Shown: positions 9,974-20,099 of the stretch, piece after piece
How positions within the stretch are numbered: position 1 is the stretch's first letter
Layout: each line of letters begins with the position of its first letter
Position numbers and translations under genes: made by a program
The notes under the pieces: generated by a model
The model's input: only the letters and a program-made list of their open reading frames with translations
Databases searched by the model: none
What the model was told of the DNA's origin: nothing
From: Bolinopsis microptera
Taxonomy: Eukaryota > Ctenophora > Tentaculata > Lobata > Bolinopsidae
Assembly: GCF_026151205.1 (NCBI RefSeq)
Contig: NC_087077.1
Location: 3,286,001 to 3,350,000, forward strand
Direction: 5' to 3'
Length of the DNA: 64,000 nucleotides

Positions 9974-12647
9974 CGCTATACCTGTTAGTGCTGCGTCTTG
10001 CTTTGTTGCCCTCGTGGTAACTTAATCGGGGGAGGCGTAATGTCTTCCTCAGACCTTCCCTGAGGCGAAGCCAAAGCATGTTTTGGCCTCTCTGACTGAG
10101 TTTGAAGCCTGTGCTGGGCGAATAAGTGCTTTGGTCGCCAATCTTCTCATTTGTGAAGGTGAAGATCCTATCTTTGACTTCCGGCTTGTGGTTGTGGAGC
10201 CAAGTTATATGGTTTCTGATCTCCTCGTTGATGATACGTAACCTGTCATTGATATAAGAGTCATTAGAGGAGGGTATCAGCGCTGAGAAGCATATCTGTG
10301 CTGCTGTGGTGTTAAGCAGATGTAAGTAAAGTTCCTTCACGTGGCCTACAAGACCCGTTTTCTTGTAGAGAAAGTCATTAATCCCCTTGTGGATATATAT
10401 GCACTCTGGTTTGAGTCGCTTTAAGGTTTTGTTAAGTTGTTTTGAGTTCTTTCCCAAGTCAGAGTAGCTAGTTGCTTTAAAGCAGTGAACATTGAACTGA
10501 CTGTTAAAGCGTCTTGGATCGAACTCATCAAAGTTCTCATCGTGGATCAGGAGTACCGTGTGTCGCCTGTAGCTTTTCCTGTCATCGATGGAGGAGCTTG
10601 CATTGCTGTTGTTCTCCCGCGGCAGTACGTGGTTGCGATGGCCATTGTTACCAAGTCTGTCCTGTTCACGGTGATTCTTGGTGTTATGCTTGTTTGCTAC
10701 GGTGAATCTTTTGTTGTCGTCTTTTTCAGCAACCTCTGACCATAACTGGGCTGTTGTCTGAGGCGTACCCACTGTGGCATTAGTTGAGCTGTCACGAAGC
10801 GTACTCGGTTTGCCATGGCTGAGTGTTGGCCTGGAGTTGGTTGTAGGAGGACTATGGGCAGCTACTTTGGTGTCAGCTAAGGATTGGTTGCTGCTACTCA
10901 GTGCTTGTAATGTCTCCTCTACATTTAACTCGAGAACCTCTATCCTCGTCCTGTTTGAGGCACTTGTGGTTTCATTCGCCTCGACGGTAGGGCGAAGCTC
11001 ATGTTTCAATTCTAAAATTGACTCGTGTGTTTGGTTGAGAGTAGACTTGGCAATTGCCTTTGTGGCTTTTGTTAAGTTTTCATGGCCAATTTCAAGGCTC
11101 TCGATTCTCATTTTGTTTGCAGAATTGGTTGTTTTCATATCTTTAAGAGTGAAACTTTGCATAGTGTTTAGTTTATCTGACAACTGGGCTTTGGAGTTGG
11201 TCAATTTCTCTAATATCATGTTCTGCTCATCTACTGCTGCTCGAAGTTTCTCAAGATCATCCCTAATTCCACTCAGTTTGGTGTCAATTGGGCCTAATTT
11301 GTTTTTAATGGCAATTGACATGCTTTTATCCGATGTGGTTGGCGATGATATAATGAGGTCAGAGATTGCTTTTTGTTGTAGCATCTCATCTTTGAGTTCA
11401 AGCAAGCTATCCTGAAGCACCGACATGGACCGTTTCAGCTCTGAGCAGTTATTGCAACTGGACTGTGTCAGGTGGTCCTCGGGGTTAGCACCCAGGTTTT
11501 GTCTGTTTTCATCATTGTTATCATGAGTGATTTGCTCATCAATTTGTAGAGGGATCCTAGCATCGCCTGAACCAGTAGAGTCTTTATCCCGCTTATTCTT
11601 CTTTTTGCTCTTCAACTTTTTACTTTTCGAGCTCTCAGTAAAAGATTGCATCTGGGATGGTGTGGAGTGGGGTTTAGTATCCGGGCTGCTGGCCGGGTGT
11701 CCATCTGGCGTTGTGTGGTCACCAAGATTATCGGAATTTGGCTCATTTACGGGAAATTTTGTGTTCTGTGACTGGATAGTATTGTCATAGAGTGAGTTCC
11801 CATGTAGTTTCTCGTCTAGACGGTCAAAAACGAGTCGAGTTGTTACATGACACCCGTGTTGGCTTTTGCAGAATGCAACAAGGTCGTTTTTTCTTTCTCG
11901 GGCGGAGTTACTCAGGGGGAGATTGTTTGCGAGGAGCTCCAATTTAATCACAGAGTCTCCGAGTTTGTTGGTTAGATGTGTGACCAGTTTCATTGTTTCC
12001 GTGCTACCAGTGGTCTTACACGTTTCAAGAATATCGCAGACCTTCTTCTTATTCACAGTGACGTTGTTAGAGCCCTTTAATCCAAGGGTTGACATTAAGG
12101 ACATCAAGGCGTTCTTTTTGTGCGAATTCACTGCGTTTTTAAATAGATCAAGTGTAATGTATCTAAACACAATAGGATCGATGTTGTTCACATTAGGTAT
12201 TTCATAGTCGATCTCTTCTCCCTCTATGACATTAACTGAGTTTTCACTGTGTTGTTTATTAGATGTGCTTCTTGGTTCAAGGGAATGGTCGACACTTGTA
12301 ATATCGTGTCTGGTGCAGTAGGCATCAGGAGCGGTAGTCGAGCCAGTAGGGATCGGAAGCGATGTCTCGATCGTAGTTATGAGTAGGCTAGCAGACGTTT
12401 CAGTGGTAGATACTGGTGGTGTTATATCAGGAGTGGGGGGTTCAATGTCGCTGATGTTGAGCTGCGATTTCGTTGTCAGTGAGGTTGCTGAAGCATCTCT
12501 GACTTCTGGTACATCTTCGACATATGGAATGATCAGGACTTGTTCATCTCCGCTATCGCCTCTTTTAGTCTCGGGAGGGAAGTAGCAGTGAAGGTGTTTA
12601 GTTGACTCAGGGGACAGAGTAACTAGGCTGAAGTTGCCTAGGCTCAC
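9966..12647 (-). CDS. LINE ORF1: coiled-coil protein with SGNH/GDSL-like C-terminal domain
   Basis: An open frame of 893 codons, long for an ORF1. The first ~380 residues are polar and Ser/Thr/Pro-rich. Residues ~400-620 contain heptad-like Leu/Ile spacing, a likely coiled coil for multimerisation. Residues ~680-880 look like the esterase-type domain found in ORF1 of CR1/L2 relatives: an opening strand T-V-L-L-I-H-D-E-N in place of the usual GDS block, and a G-I-N-D block III at about residue 752. The expected N-terminal G-D-S serine is not obvious, so catalysis is doubtful. The frame is open upstream of the first possible start (a GTG at 12645-12647), so the true start is uncertain. It overlaps ORF2 by 8 bases. 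Expected role: RNA binding and RNP assembly. Confidence 0.75.
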   Translation of the reverse strand: MSLGNFSLVTLSPESTKHLHCYFPPETKRGDSGDEQVLIIPYVEDVPEVRDASATSLTTKSQLNISDIEPPTPDITPPVSTTETSASLLITTIETSLPIPTGSTTAPDAYCTRHDITSVDHSLEPRSTSNKQHSENSVNVIEGEEIDYEIPNVNNIDPIVFRYITLDLFKNAVNSHKKNALMSLMSTLGLKGSNNVTVNKKKVCDILETCKTTGSTETMKLVTHLTNKLGDSVIKLELLANNLPLSNSARERKNDLVAFCKSQHGCHVTTRLVFDRLDEKLHGNSLYDNTIQSQNTKFPVNEPNSDNLGDHTTPDGHPASSPDTKPHSTPSQMQSFTESSKSKKLKSKKKNKRDKDSTGSGDARIPLQIDEQITHDNNDENRQNLGANPEDHLTQSSCNNCSELKRSMSVLQDSLLELKDEMLQQKAISDLIISSPTTSDKSMSIAIKNKLGPIDTKLSGIRDDLEKLRAAVDEQNMILEKLTNSKAQLSDKLNTMQSFTLKDMKTTNSANKMRIESLEIGHENLTKATKAIAKSTLNQTHESILELKHELRPTVEANETTSASNRTRIEVLELNVEETLQALSSSNQSLADTKVAAHSPPTTNSRPTLSHGKPSTLRDSSTNATVGTPQTTAQLWSEVAEKDDNKRFTVANKHNTKNHREQDRLGNNGHRNHVLPRENNSNASSSIDDRKSYRRHTVLLIHDENFDEFDPRRFNSQFNVHCFKATSYSDLGKNSKQLNKTLKRLKPECIYIHKGINDFLYKKTGLVGHVKELYLHLLNTTAAQICFSALIPSSNDSYINDRLRIINEEIRNHITWLHNHKPEVKDRIFTFTNEKIGDQSTYSPSTGFKLSQRGQNMLWLRLREGLRKTLRLPRLSYHEGNKARRSTNRYSDD

Positions 12648-12825
12648 ATCACCGCAATTCCAGTCGCAAGCCTGGGACCACTACTAGCATAGTCACAACA
12701 TCTACAAAGCTGCCATATAGCCTGACTGACAATTTTCTCGACTGACTGACAATGTTTCTTCTTTTTCCCCATTTAGAATACAAAGATTAGTACATTTTAG
12801 CTTATGATTAATATTATATTTTTAC

Positions 12826-14013
12826 CTATAGTTTACCTAGATCACAGACTTCGGTGGCCTCTATGGCTGGGTTAAATCTGAGGGGGGTGATGCTGAGGTC
12901 TCTAGGCTTTCCGATATGGAGGATGACAAGAGGCATATCATCGTCTTTGGTTGTGTTCTTCAGCGGCATTCTGGAGGTCCTGTCAAATGAGTAGACAATT
13001 CTGAGGCCGTTGAACAGGAGGTTTTTGTTTCCTAATGCTCCTAAGCGGGTGTTGATGACTGCGAGCAAGGCTTTCAGAAAGTTTTTGTCTTCAGGGTTGC
13101 TAGGGCTGGATGTTTTTGGTTGCAGACCAGATTTGAGGTCATTGCACAGTGATCTAATAACACTCGGGCGCCAAAACAGTTCAGTGCAGCTTGATATGGA
13201 TTGACCTGGTGTGATTTCTGGGGAAACTTCCCGAAGAGCGTCTTTAATCGCTGATTGAACGGAATGGAGTGAAATTTCGGAGTCTTCGAAGAAAGATCGA
13301 TCACTCAGTTCAAAGGGATGTCCGTCGCATGTGTGGAGGCCTTGATCCTGTATCATATACCTTTTGTACTGAAGTGGGCTCGCATCTGTGTTGGTCGCTT
13401 TTAGGGATGCTACATCGCCTTCGGATATATGACGTGATCTGTCTTGGATTTTCTCGACTTCCTCTGAGACCTTCGGCGTTGCCGCAGTGATCCGGTTCGA
13501 GAAGGAGTGTCTCCTGTTTCGATGTTTCTCCTGTATTAGTTGGCGCGGTGACAGGGAAGGCGTGTGCAGCAGAGCCTTAAGTGTATTAGGCAAACCTTTT
13601 GCCTTGGTTCGGGGCACTGGGGTGATTTCAGGATCACCGTACCCAGTAAAGAATGCATCTTGTCCCGGTTTAACTGAGGCTGGAGTTGTAAGGCAACTGT
13701 ATTTTGGGCCCGCATCAGATGGAGGATGAATAACTATTCCAGGGGTCCCAGGGGTACTGACAGGGAGCGATACTTTCAGAGGACTAAGATGTTCGGTGTT
13801 GCAGTCACCATTGTCATCTGATTCCTCAGCTGGGGTCTCAAGGTCGGTGTTTCCGGATATCCAGCTGAAGCTCCTTGCAAAACCCATAAAGCTTATGTTA
13901 CCAAGAAATGATGAAGATGAATTGGCTTCTTGGTTGGTTATGGGGGTTGCCTCGCATTGGGTCTTCAATCTTTGACTAGAGTCTAGACCAATTTGGTGGG
14001 TCATCCCCCTCAT
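12826..14013 (-). CDS. Additional LINE ORF upstream of ORF1 (395 codons), function unknown
   Basis: Lies between the LINE 5' region and ORF1 and is separated from ORF1 by 178 bases. It starts at ATG 14013, 38 bases inside the end of the preceding ORF in another frame, so it could be reached by frameshift or reinitiation. The protein is polar, Ser/Thr/Pro-rich in the first half, with a more ordered C-terminal ~130 residues containing Trp/Leu/Ile and alternating hydrophobics. No known domain is recognised. Its length without stops in AT-rich DNA argues for real coding. It might be the N-terminal part of a longer ORF1 polyprotein broken by mutation. Confidence 0.6.
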   Translation of the reverse strand: MRGMTHQIGLDSSQRLKTQCEATPITNQEANSSSSFLGNISFMGFARSFSWISGNTDLETPAEESDDNGDCNTEHLSPLKVSLPVSTPGTPGIVIHPPSDAGPKYSCLTTPASVKPGQDAFFTGYGDPEITPVPRTKAKGLPNTLKALLHTPSLSPRQLIQEKHRNRRHSFSNRITAATPKVSEEVEKIQDRSRHISEGDVASLKATNTDASPLQYKRYMIQDQGLHTCDGHPFELSDRSFFEDSEISLHSVQSAIKDALREVSPEITPGQSISSCTELFWRPSVIRSLCNDLKSGLQPKTSSPSNPEDKNFLKALLAVINTRLGALGNKNLLFNGLRIVYSFDRTSRMPLKNTTKDDDMPLVILHIGKPRDLSITPLRFNPAIEATEVCDLGKL

Positions 14014-15073
14014 CGTCGTCTTCAGCCCTCTTTCCGGTAGGGTAAGGGTTGTGCCTTCGTAGGCGCGGTCGTGAGGATGCTCTGGACCCTTGCGAGGTGG
14101 CTGAGTTGGCAGAGTTAGAGCGATTCATGTTTCCATCCGGCTTGTTCTCGCTTGATGACTTCTCGGTGTCAACAGGAGGTTGAAAGGCTACATTAGCAAC
14201 TCTCTCATTCAATGTATAGTTCAGCAATGTACTTTGGTTACATTGTACATGTCGTGTACTGAGTTTGCAGCTCACACTCCCGGAAGTAGCACAGGTAGTG
14301 TTGGTATAAGGTGTAGTAAATTTTGCAATATCTACCCGGGCTAGTGGCGGGACTGACACCGCGGGCCAGCCGGGTGGCGAGACTGCGGCTTCAGTCCGCT
14401 CAGACCGCTGTTTTTTGCATACCTCTGCAGTTATGCTGTTTTGACTCAGGGTGGGACACAAGAAATGGGACACAGAGTATAGGTTCAGGCAGAGAATTGA
14501 CAAGAAGATGTAAGTATTGTGCGTGTCAGGAGTGAGAGGTTGCCTGTTCGAACCCGGTGTGGTGATTGTCCTAGTATTATGATACACATTGTTAGGGCTA
14601 GAGTTTAATAATTCAATATATTTCATAAAATAGACTATCAAAACTCTCCATCTCAATAATAGATCAGTTACTAATAGACTGCAGACAGTAAATCTAAAAA
14701 TAAACACTAATGTACGTGACCCCATATAAGGAATAAACTGAGTCACTTCCGGTGTGTGTAGGTAATAACTGTAGGGGGGTCGGTGTTCATTGCGAGTACT
14801 GTAGTGTTGCTTCCTTGACTTGTAGTCAGCTTCTTGTTGAGCACTGGAATGGTAGGATGCCGAACGAGAATAGGAAATAGACAATTGTAATTCATCGGCA
14901 CCACGACGGTAGTGCATATAAATTTTACAGTACTTAACTTGGGGAAAAGTAGCTGCAGCCTGCGCTTGTAGGTGTAGAGTTTCAAGAGGTAGAAAGGGAG
15001 CCTTCAGAGAGTAGTTGGGAGGTCTTCCGCGAGAAAACCTCGGAGGGATCTTCATGGTTGGTATGAGCTCCAT
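13976..15073 (-). CDS. 5'-most LINE ORF (365 codons maximum; likely shorter)
   Basis: Open from ATG 15073 to a stop at 13976. The part before about 14130 has erratic composition (hydrophobic stretch, many Tyr/Ser) and may be untranslated leader that happens to be open. From Met at 14128 the last 50 residues are protein-like: Ser/Asn/Arg-rich, then an acidic E-D-D-D-E-G-D-D-P-P end that overlaps the next ORF. This may be the true N terminus of the adjoining ORF joined by a frameshift. Function is unknown. Confidence 0.4.
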   Translation of the reverse strand: MELIPTMKIPPRFSRGRPPNYSLKAPFLPLETLHLQAQAAATFPQVKYCKIYMHYRRGADELQLSISYSRSASYHSSAQQEADYKSRKQHYSTRNEHRPPYSYYLHTPEVTQFIPYMGSRTLVFIFRFTVCSLLVTDLLLRWRVLIVYFMKYIELLNSSPNNVYHNTRTITTPGSNRQPLTPDTHNTYIFLSILCLNLYSVSHFLCPTLSQNSITAEVCKKQRSERTEAAVSPPGWPAVSVPPLARVDIAKFTTPYTNTTCATSGSVSCKLSTRHVQCNQSTLLNYTLNERVANVAFQPPVDTEKSSSENKPDGNMNRSNSANSATSQGSRASSRPRLRRHNPYPTGKRAEDDDEGDDPPNWSRL

Positions 15074-15188
15074 AAGGAGGTGACACGTGTCGAGGTTAGT
15101 GTTGAGTATCGATCATCAGCGTGTAAAAATCAAACGTAACAAAAGCGCGTGTAAAGCTGGTTGTCAGCTCGGTAATTGTAATGTCACT

Positions 15189-16182
15189 TAGGAACCGACC
15201 GGATATACAGCAGAATCCGGTTCCGGCCGGATATCCGGCTTTTATATCCGGTTCCGGTACGGTTTCTAAGAATTTGGCCAGATATTCAACCTGAAATTTA
15301 TTTTTTAAATGTTCCTGAAATGCATATTTTAGTCTAAATTCTTTCTAAGGGGCATCCAGTCAGTATAAGAGTATACTCTCAGTGACCAGTGAATTCACGG
15401 TAGCTTGTTATCTGTCAGCGAATGTTATAGACCCGTTCATGTGAGATTTTGTGTAACAGTAACACAAAGAGTCAAAGCAGCTACCAAGGCCAATGACAAA
15501 ACATTAACAATTCTTTACTCATGAGCATTGCAAGCAGAGGGTTCCTTTTTTATTATGGCAAGCAAACCCGTTACTAAATACCCTTATAGCAAGAAAACAA
15601 AGGCCATTATGCTAATAACAAACTATGGACATTATCCTCGGTTATATCGACGCCACGAACTTGTGTGTGGGAGAGCTGGATTTGGGCTTTACTTCTAAAA
15701 CAATTTCTACATTTGTGCTACGCAAAACACAGTGTGAGTGAATTCTTGAATCATGCCTTATGATTTTATTCCAATTCGTTTCTACTTCTAGCTCAGCTCA
15801 TAGTCATACAACAAATCAATCAGTGACCTTTGCACTGTCTACACAACATATGAACCAGTGACTGCTGCTGATCGCAAAGCGGACAATTGGTTGAAATTTG
15901 AGATAGGGCATGAACACAGTTTATAGTCGGACTGTAAGTTTCTTTTTGTATTGTTTCTTCTTATTATAAATAGCGTCCAAATGGCTTTTAATTTTACAAT
16001 CGATAAAAACCCACAATGAAGTATCGATTCCATTTTTCCGGCAATCTCCGGCAGCCTCAAATATCCCCTTTTTATTACCCGGTCGCGGTTCCGGCCCGGA
16101 AAAATCCGGCAAACCGGAAAATAGATATCCGGTCGTTTCCGGTCGGGCAGCCATGCCAAAACTGTAGACCGGTCGGTTCCTA
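15189..16182. mobile_element. Non-autonomous hAT-type DNA transposon, 994 bp
   Basis: The ends are perfect inverted repeats (TAGGAACCGACCGG at the left, its complement at the right), and ATGTCACT is duplicated immediately outside both ends (15181-15188 and 16183-16190). An 8 bp target duplication is the hallmark of hAT elements. Subterminal regions are crowded with short CCGGAT/ATCCGG motifs in both orientations, typical hAT transposase-binding clusters. No transposase ORF is present; short frames on the minus strand at 15839-16189 are by-products of the repeats. Confidence 0.85.
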
Positions 16183-16567
16183 ATGTCACTATATACTATA
16201 GTTGGTTCGTACGCACTTAACGCACTTTTAAAACCTCACGCAGTACTTAACGCACGAAACACAAGATAAGAATGAGGAATGAACTTCGTCATTCTTTGTC
16301 TTCCATTTTTATAAAAAACCGAATTTTCAATTAATAGATATGTGCATTGCTATTTTTAACTGTAGAACTAGAAGCGTGTGAATAAATGTGTCAGTATAAA
16401 CAGATTTTAAATAGTTTAGTTTAACTATAGGTTACTAGGCTAAGTTAGAGCTTATAAAGCGACAATTCATCTTATTATTAATTGTTTGGATAAAATTAAT
16501 TTACAAAACTAGCTTCTTTCACACTTTAATAAATGTTATAATAATCGTGTGATAAAGCAATTATAGA

Positions 16568-18798
16568 ATGGAAGAAATAAGTGCGACAGTAGAGCTGATA
16601 GTAAATAGTATCAAAACAAAGGAAAACAACAGACGGCGGAAGAACAGACGCAGAGTTCTGGAATTGATTGATCAGTTTGAAAAGTTTGATATGGGTTCGA
16701 CATCAGAAACAGCAGTAGGTAAGCATCGGGTGTAAACATTTTGTTTTTATTACCATTGCCTTGTTTATTCATTATCGTAGATTCCAACACAAAAAAAGGT
16801 GCAGATTTCCTACTTTTGTGTAACAGACAGCAGTAGTATGTCCATGTTTTGGTTCTTTTGCGCTAGTTAGCGCTGCGCCGCGATAGTTTGCGGAGTCTGC
16901 GATATTCGATAGCTAGCGCTGGTTAGCGCTATAGTTAACGCTTGTTATTGCAACTTAATAGTTTGCGCTAGGTAGCTCTAGGTAACGCTAGGTAGCGCTA
17001 GTTAGCGCAACTTAATGGTTTGCGCTAGGTAGCGCTAGGTAGCGTTAGGTAGCGCTAGGTAGTGCTAGGTAGCGCTAACATACATCGTGAACTTAAAAGC
17101 AAACTATTCCTGTTAATTTCAGATCTCGGGAAGATGCTAAGTAAAGATGTTGAACTACAAAAAGTTGTAAGTTCTTTTGCGAAAGAATTAAAAGTGGCGC
17201 CAATTCTCGATTTCATATCAGATCAGGGCGTCAAAAAGGCGAAAGGTAAACAAAAAGCTGGTAAGTCAAATAAAACACGCCCAGAAATTAAGCCCCAGAC
17301 AAGCTTGAAAGGACAGAAAAGAGACTCGCTGGAAAGCACAAACAGCAAAGAGTTTAAGCCAGTTTTAGTTGAGCCGATTAAAGGGAGCAGCCTAAGCTGT
17401 GATCCGGAGAAAATTGCATCAAAAATCAAGGAAGCTCGAGAAGATCCGAGTCGTAATGTATGGAAGCTTCCCCTGTTTGATTTCTCCCGGGACCAAATCA
17501 TGGAATATATACAGGGGTACTGTGGTATTCTGGCTGAACGGTCGAACATCCTGAGCAGTATACATAACTGTGACCCTACCTTTCCCAGAATTGTCTGCAC
17601 AGCTGTCAAATATTGGAATGACAACGAATTGATTGTACCACTGCTTCAGATGGTAAAAGACGTTTTTGATAGCTCCTCAGATTCACAGAAGGATTACCAG
17701 TGGCTGGTGAATGAAAAGGTGTTGTTGGCAATAGCACTTCTGGCTTGTTTCATGAATCATGAATTTATTTTCAACAAAGTTCTAGAAATCATTAACGTGT
17801 CACCATTTACACTGAACTACAATAAGTCCGAAGAACTTTTACTAATTGTATCGAGTGCCCTTGCTTATTTTAAACAAATTCAGACAAAGTCATTAAACTT
17901 GCCACATATCGTGAATCTCATACGATGTATGGCGAATTCAATGGAAATGTTTCACATGAATGAATCTGACATACAGAAAACTAAATGTTTCCTTGTGAAA
18001 GAGGATATAGTTGATGTTATCACCGAAGTTTTGTCAAACAAACCTTTGCAAGGATTACAGGATAAAAGCATTTTTGTAATATCCTGGGTTTGTAAAGAGG
18101 TGACAGCTGAGGATTTGCTGCCCATATTTCCAAGTGCTCTCCAGCTATTAGAAAGAATTCCCAGCCAAAACCAAACATCATTACTTGATGATGAACTAAT
18201 GTGTAGTAGTATAAATTTTCTACATATATTTATTACTAACATACCGTACAAAATAATGATGAAGATATTGAACGAATATTCTATTGGCTTAATCATCCGC
18301 GCAGCAAGAATGTACCCACAAAGACAAGACCATATTCTATGCATTGTTTTCTTTGCAGTTGCAAAAGATGGAAATGATGAATCTGGAGTGTTCGAAGATA
18401 TGGTGAATAAATTGAAACACCAACCTTTAACCTTCACCAGCTCCGAAGTTTGCTTGCTTCAACTTAAAATTATCATGCAAGTTTTCCTGCTCAAAGGCAA
18501 AGAAGGAGTGGACAGAATGATAGATAACGGAATCTTATCAATGATGATTGAAACACTTCTTAAAGCTGAAGATCTACGGAATATAAACAAAGAAAAAAGT
18601 GAGTTTGACATAACTTGGGATTCGATCGAAGTTGTCCTCAAAGTCGTTGTATTGGTGACAAAGAGAGGAAGCCATGGAACGATTTTAAAATATTTAGAAA
18701 CCTTCGAACGATTTCCCAAGATTTTGTCGATTCTAATCAAGTACACGGACCGAAGCCCATATTTGAGATCATTAATTGCTGCAATTGGTAATATTTGA
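16568..18798 (+). CDS. Unrecognised helical protein, duplicated gene copy 2 (intact)
   Basis: Exon 1 is 16568-16718 (151 nt, phase 1, donor GTAG|GTAAGC). Exon 2 is 17123-18798, after TTTCAG. Together they encode about 608 residues. Exon 1 has a basic NRRRKNRRR patch. Exon 2 begins with a short helix, then the motif F-I-S-D-Q-G-V-K-K-A-K-G-K-Q and a charged linker. After that come several hundred residues of amphipathic helices with ARM/HEAT-like character, and a conserved stretch F-D-F-S-R-D-Q-I-M-E-Y-I shared with copy 1. No catalytic motif, signal peptide or membrane span is seen. The end at 18798 is plausible; a GGTAATAT just before it could be a donor, so a further exon is possible. The intron holds an AGCGCT-rich minisatellite absent from copy 1. 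Function is unknown; a protein-protein interaction scaffold is only a guess. Confidence 0.78.
16858..17083. repeat. AGCGCT-rich intronic minisatellite
   Basis: About 20 degenerate copies of a ~10 bp unit (GCGCTAGGTA), built around the palindrome AGCGCT, fill the end of the intron of gene copy 2. The array stops about 40 bp before the splice acceptor at 17121-17122. The paralogue's intron lacks it. Confidence 0.85.
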
Positions 18799-19439
18799 AG
18801 ATAAAGTTCCTAGACTGTGTCCCAGCTGATACTCGGTTTGTGCTGGACTGTTCCCGATTGTGTGCATAGACAGATTTATACCGAGTAGCTCGTTTGATTA
18901 TTGGATGTTCCGGAATCAATTTCTTTCAAACACTTTGAACATATGTTATAAAATAATTTGTTTTTGCAGTCTTTTTAATCGTTTCCATGCATGAAAATAT
19001 TTCGAATCAACCGTTTTTAATGTAATTACGATATATATCCTGAAAGACCGGTATTCCTTAAAGTTATTTAAGTTTTGTGAAAGTTCAACAACATTTGGCT
19101 AATTTGATATCATGATAGTGGTACTAATAATAATAAATTGAAATTTAATTTTTTAATAACACCGCTTTAAAGATAGAAGTACTTGAATAAGATAAGGACT
19201 GGTAACATATGAGTTTTAAACTAATTACAACATCTATTACATTTATTGAGGACGTTACAGAAGGAATGTATTTAATGTAGTTATGGAGGAGTCCTAACTC
19301 TCCTCACGTCCGTAAATGGAGTTTTCTTTGTATCATATATGCTTGAAAATATATCGCTTATTCTCATGACAGAAAATGATACTTATATGTAAAACTCGAA
19401 CACCATAATAAATTATCGATAAAGTTTTTCAAGTTCTTG
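18799..19439. other. Intergenic, AT-rich, nothing recognised
   Basis: This is the 3' flank of gene copy 2. It has several AATAAA-like sites but no gene-like frame. Confidence 0.5.
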
Positions 19440-19645
19440 AAGGGACAGTTTAAACAGGAAAGTTTTTAGAAGAGCTTTAAATTATTCCAGGGATTGCACC
19501 GATGAGATGGTAATAGGCAAACGGTTGGAGATCTTTGAAGCCACCACGGAAAAGCTACGCTCACCAAACTTAGAGTTAAGAGATGGTAAAATGAATTTAA
19601 ATGTGTGACCATGATGTGTGTACCTAAACATCTCCTGCAGATAAT
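19440..19645 (-). pseudogene. Decayed LINE ORF2 C-terminal fragment
   Basis: The minus-strand frame reading from Met near 19640 shows the C-terminal signature common to many LINE ORF2 proteins: H-T-F-K-F ... F-G-E-R-S-F-S-V-V-A-S-K, then L-P-I-T-I, and F-K-A-L-L-K-T-F-L-F-K. It contains an in-frame stop and a serine where a Trp is usual. Only this tail survives, as expected for a 5'-truncated, old insertion. Confidence 0.55.
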
Positions 19646-20099
19646 TTGTGCCAATCCTAGCAATTAATGCCTTGTGAGACAGCAGTAAGATTTTGAAAAC
19701 AATCCTTTTACATCAAGCCAGTAATAATAATAGTAATAATAAGTGCACATAAATTGATGTACACACTGATAAAGATAAATATTAAATTAAATTGATTTAT
19801 TATCATTCAATCAATATAGCTATTTATTTATAGAAATTACTATTTCAGCGGTATTTTAGATTCCTGACAAAATAAAACAAGAATTTCCGGACTCAAAGTC
19901 AAATTTGCAACGTATAAAACGTATAAAACGTTACATGGGGTACGAACATTGGGTGTCCTGTTTTTTTGTTTTTTTACCTTTTTTTTCTGGTTAACAAAGA
20001 CATTAATAAATATATAGCATAGCATGGAAATCTATGAGTAACATTAAGTGACGTTGATGAATATTCCTATTGAATAATAGGCAGGGACTGGTAATATAT

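Larger units (their letters stand above)
6183..15157 (-). mobile_element. Near full-length non-LTR retrotransposon (CR1/L2/jockey-type LINE), about 9 kb
   Basis: The boundaries come from the segmental duplication: at 700-780 the flanking sequences are contiguous, whereas here they are separated by 9 kb. TGGTTG occurs at both edges (6177-6182 and 15158-15163), consistent with a short target-site duplication. The element reads on the minus strand: two upstream ORFs, an ORF1 with an SGNH-like C terminus, and an ORF2 with APE-type endonuclease and reverse transcriptase. The 3' end contains a TTTA/TTCA microsatellite at 6246-6275 and then a short GTTTAATCC-type repeat at 6183-6200 rather than a poly(A), as is usual for CR1/L2 relatives. 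The copy is dead: ORF2 has one frameshift and two stops. Confidence 0.88.
15158..18798. repeat. Segmental duplication, right copy
   Basis: Homologous to 740-4500. It contains the second gene copy and its upstream region, and was later hit by the LINE (left edge) and the hAT element. See the left copy entry for the matching segments. Confidence 0.7.

Noticed and set aside
10774-11415. 213-codon plus-strand frame
   Set aside because: Lies opposite the LINE ORF1 coding strand; hydrophobic, low-information product, an antisense shadow.
13487-13729. 80-codon plus-strand frame
   Set aside because: Antisense shadow of a LINE ORF.
14520-14570. tRNA-like GTTCGAACCCGG segment
   Set aside because: The T-loop-like motif lacks pairing stems and there is no acceptor, D or anticodon arm; it is inside the LINE 5' region.
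15839-16189. 116-codon minus-strand frame
   Set aside because: Runs through the hAT subterminal repeats and inverted end; no transposase motif.
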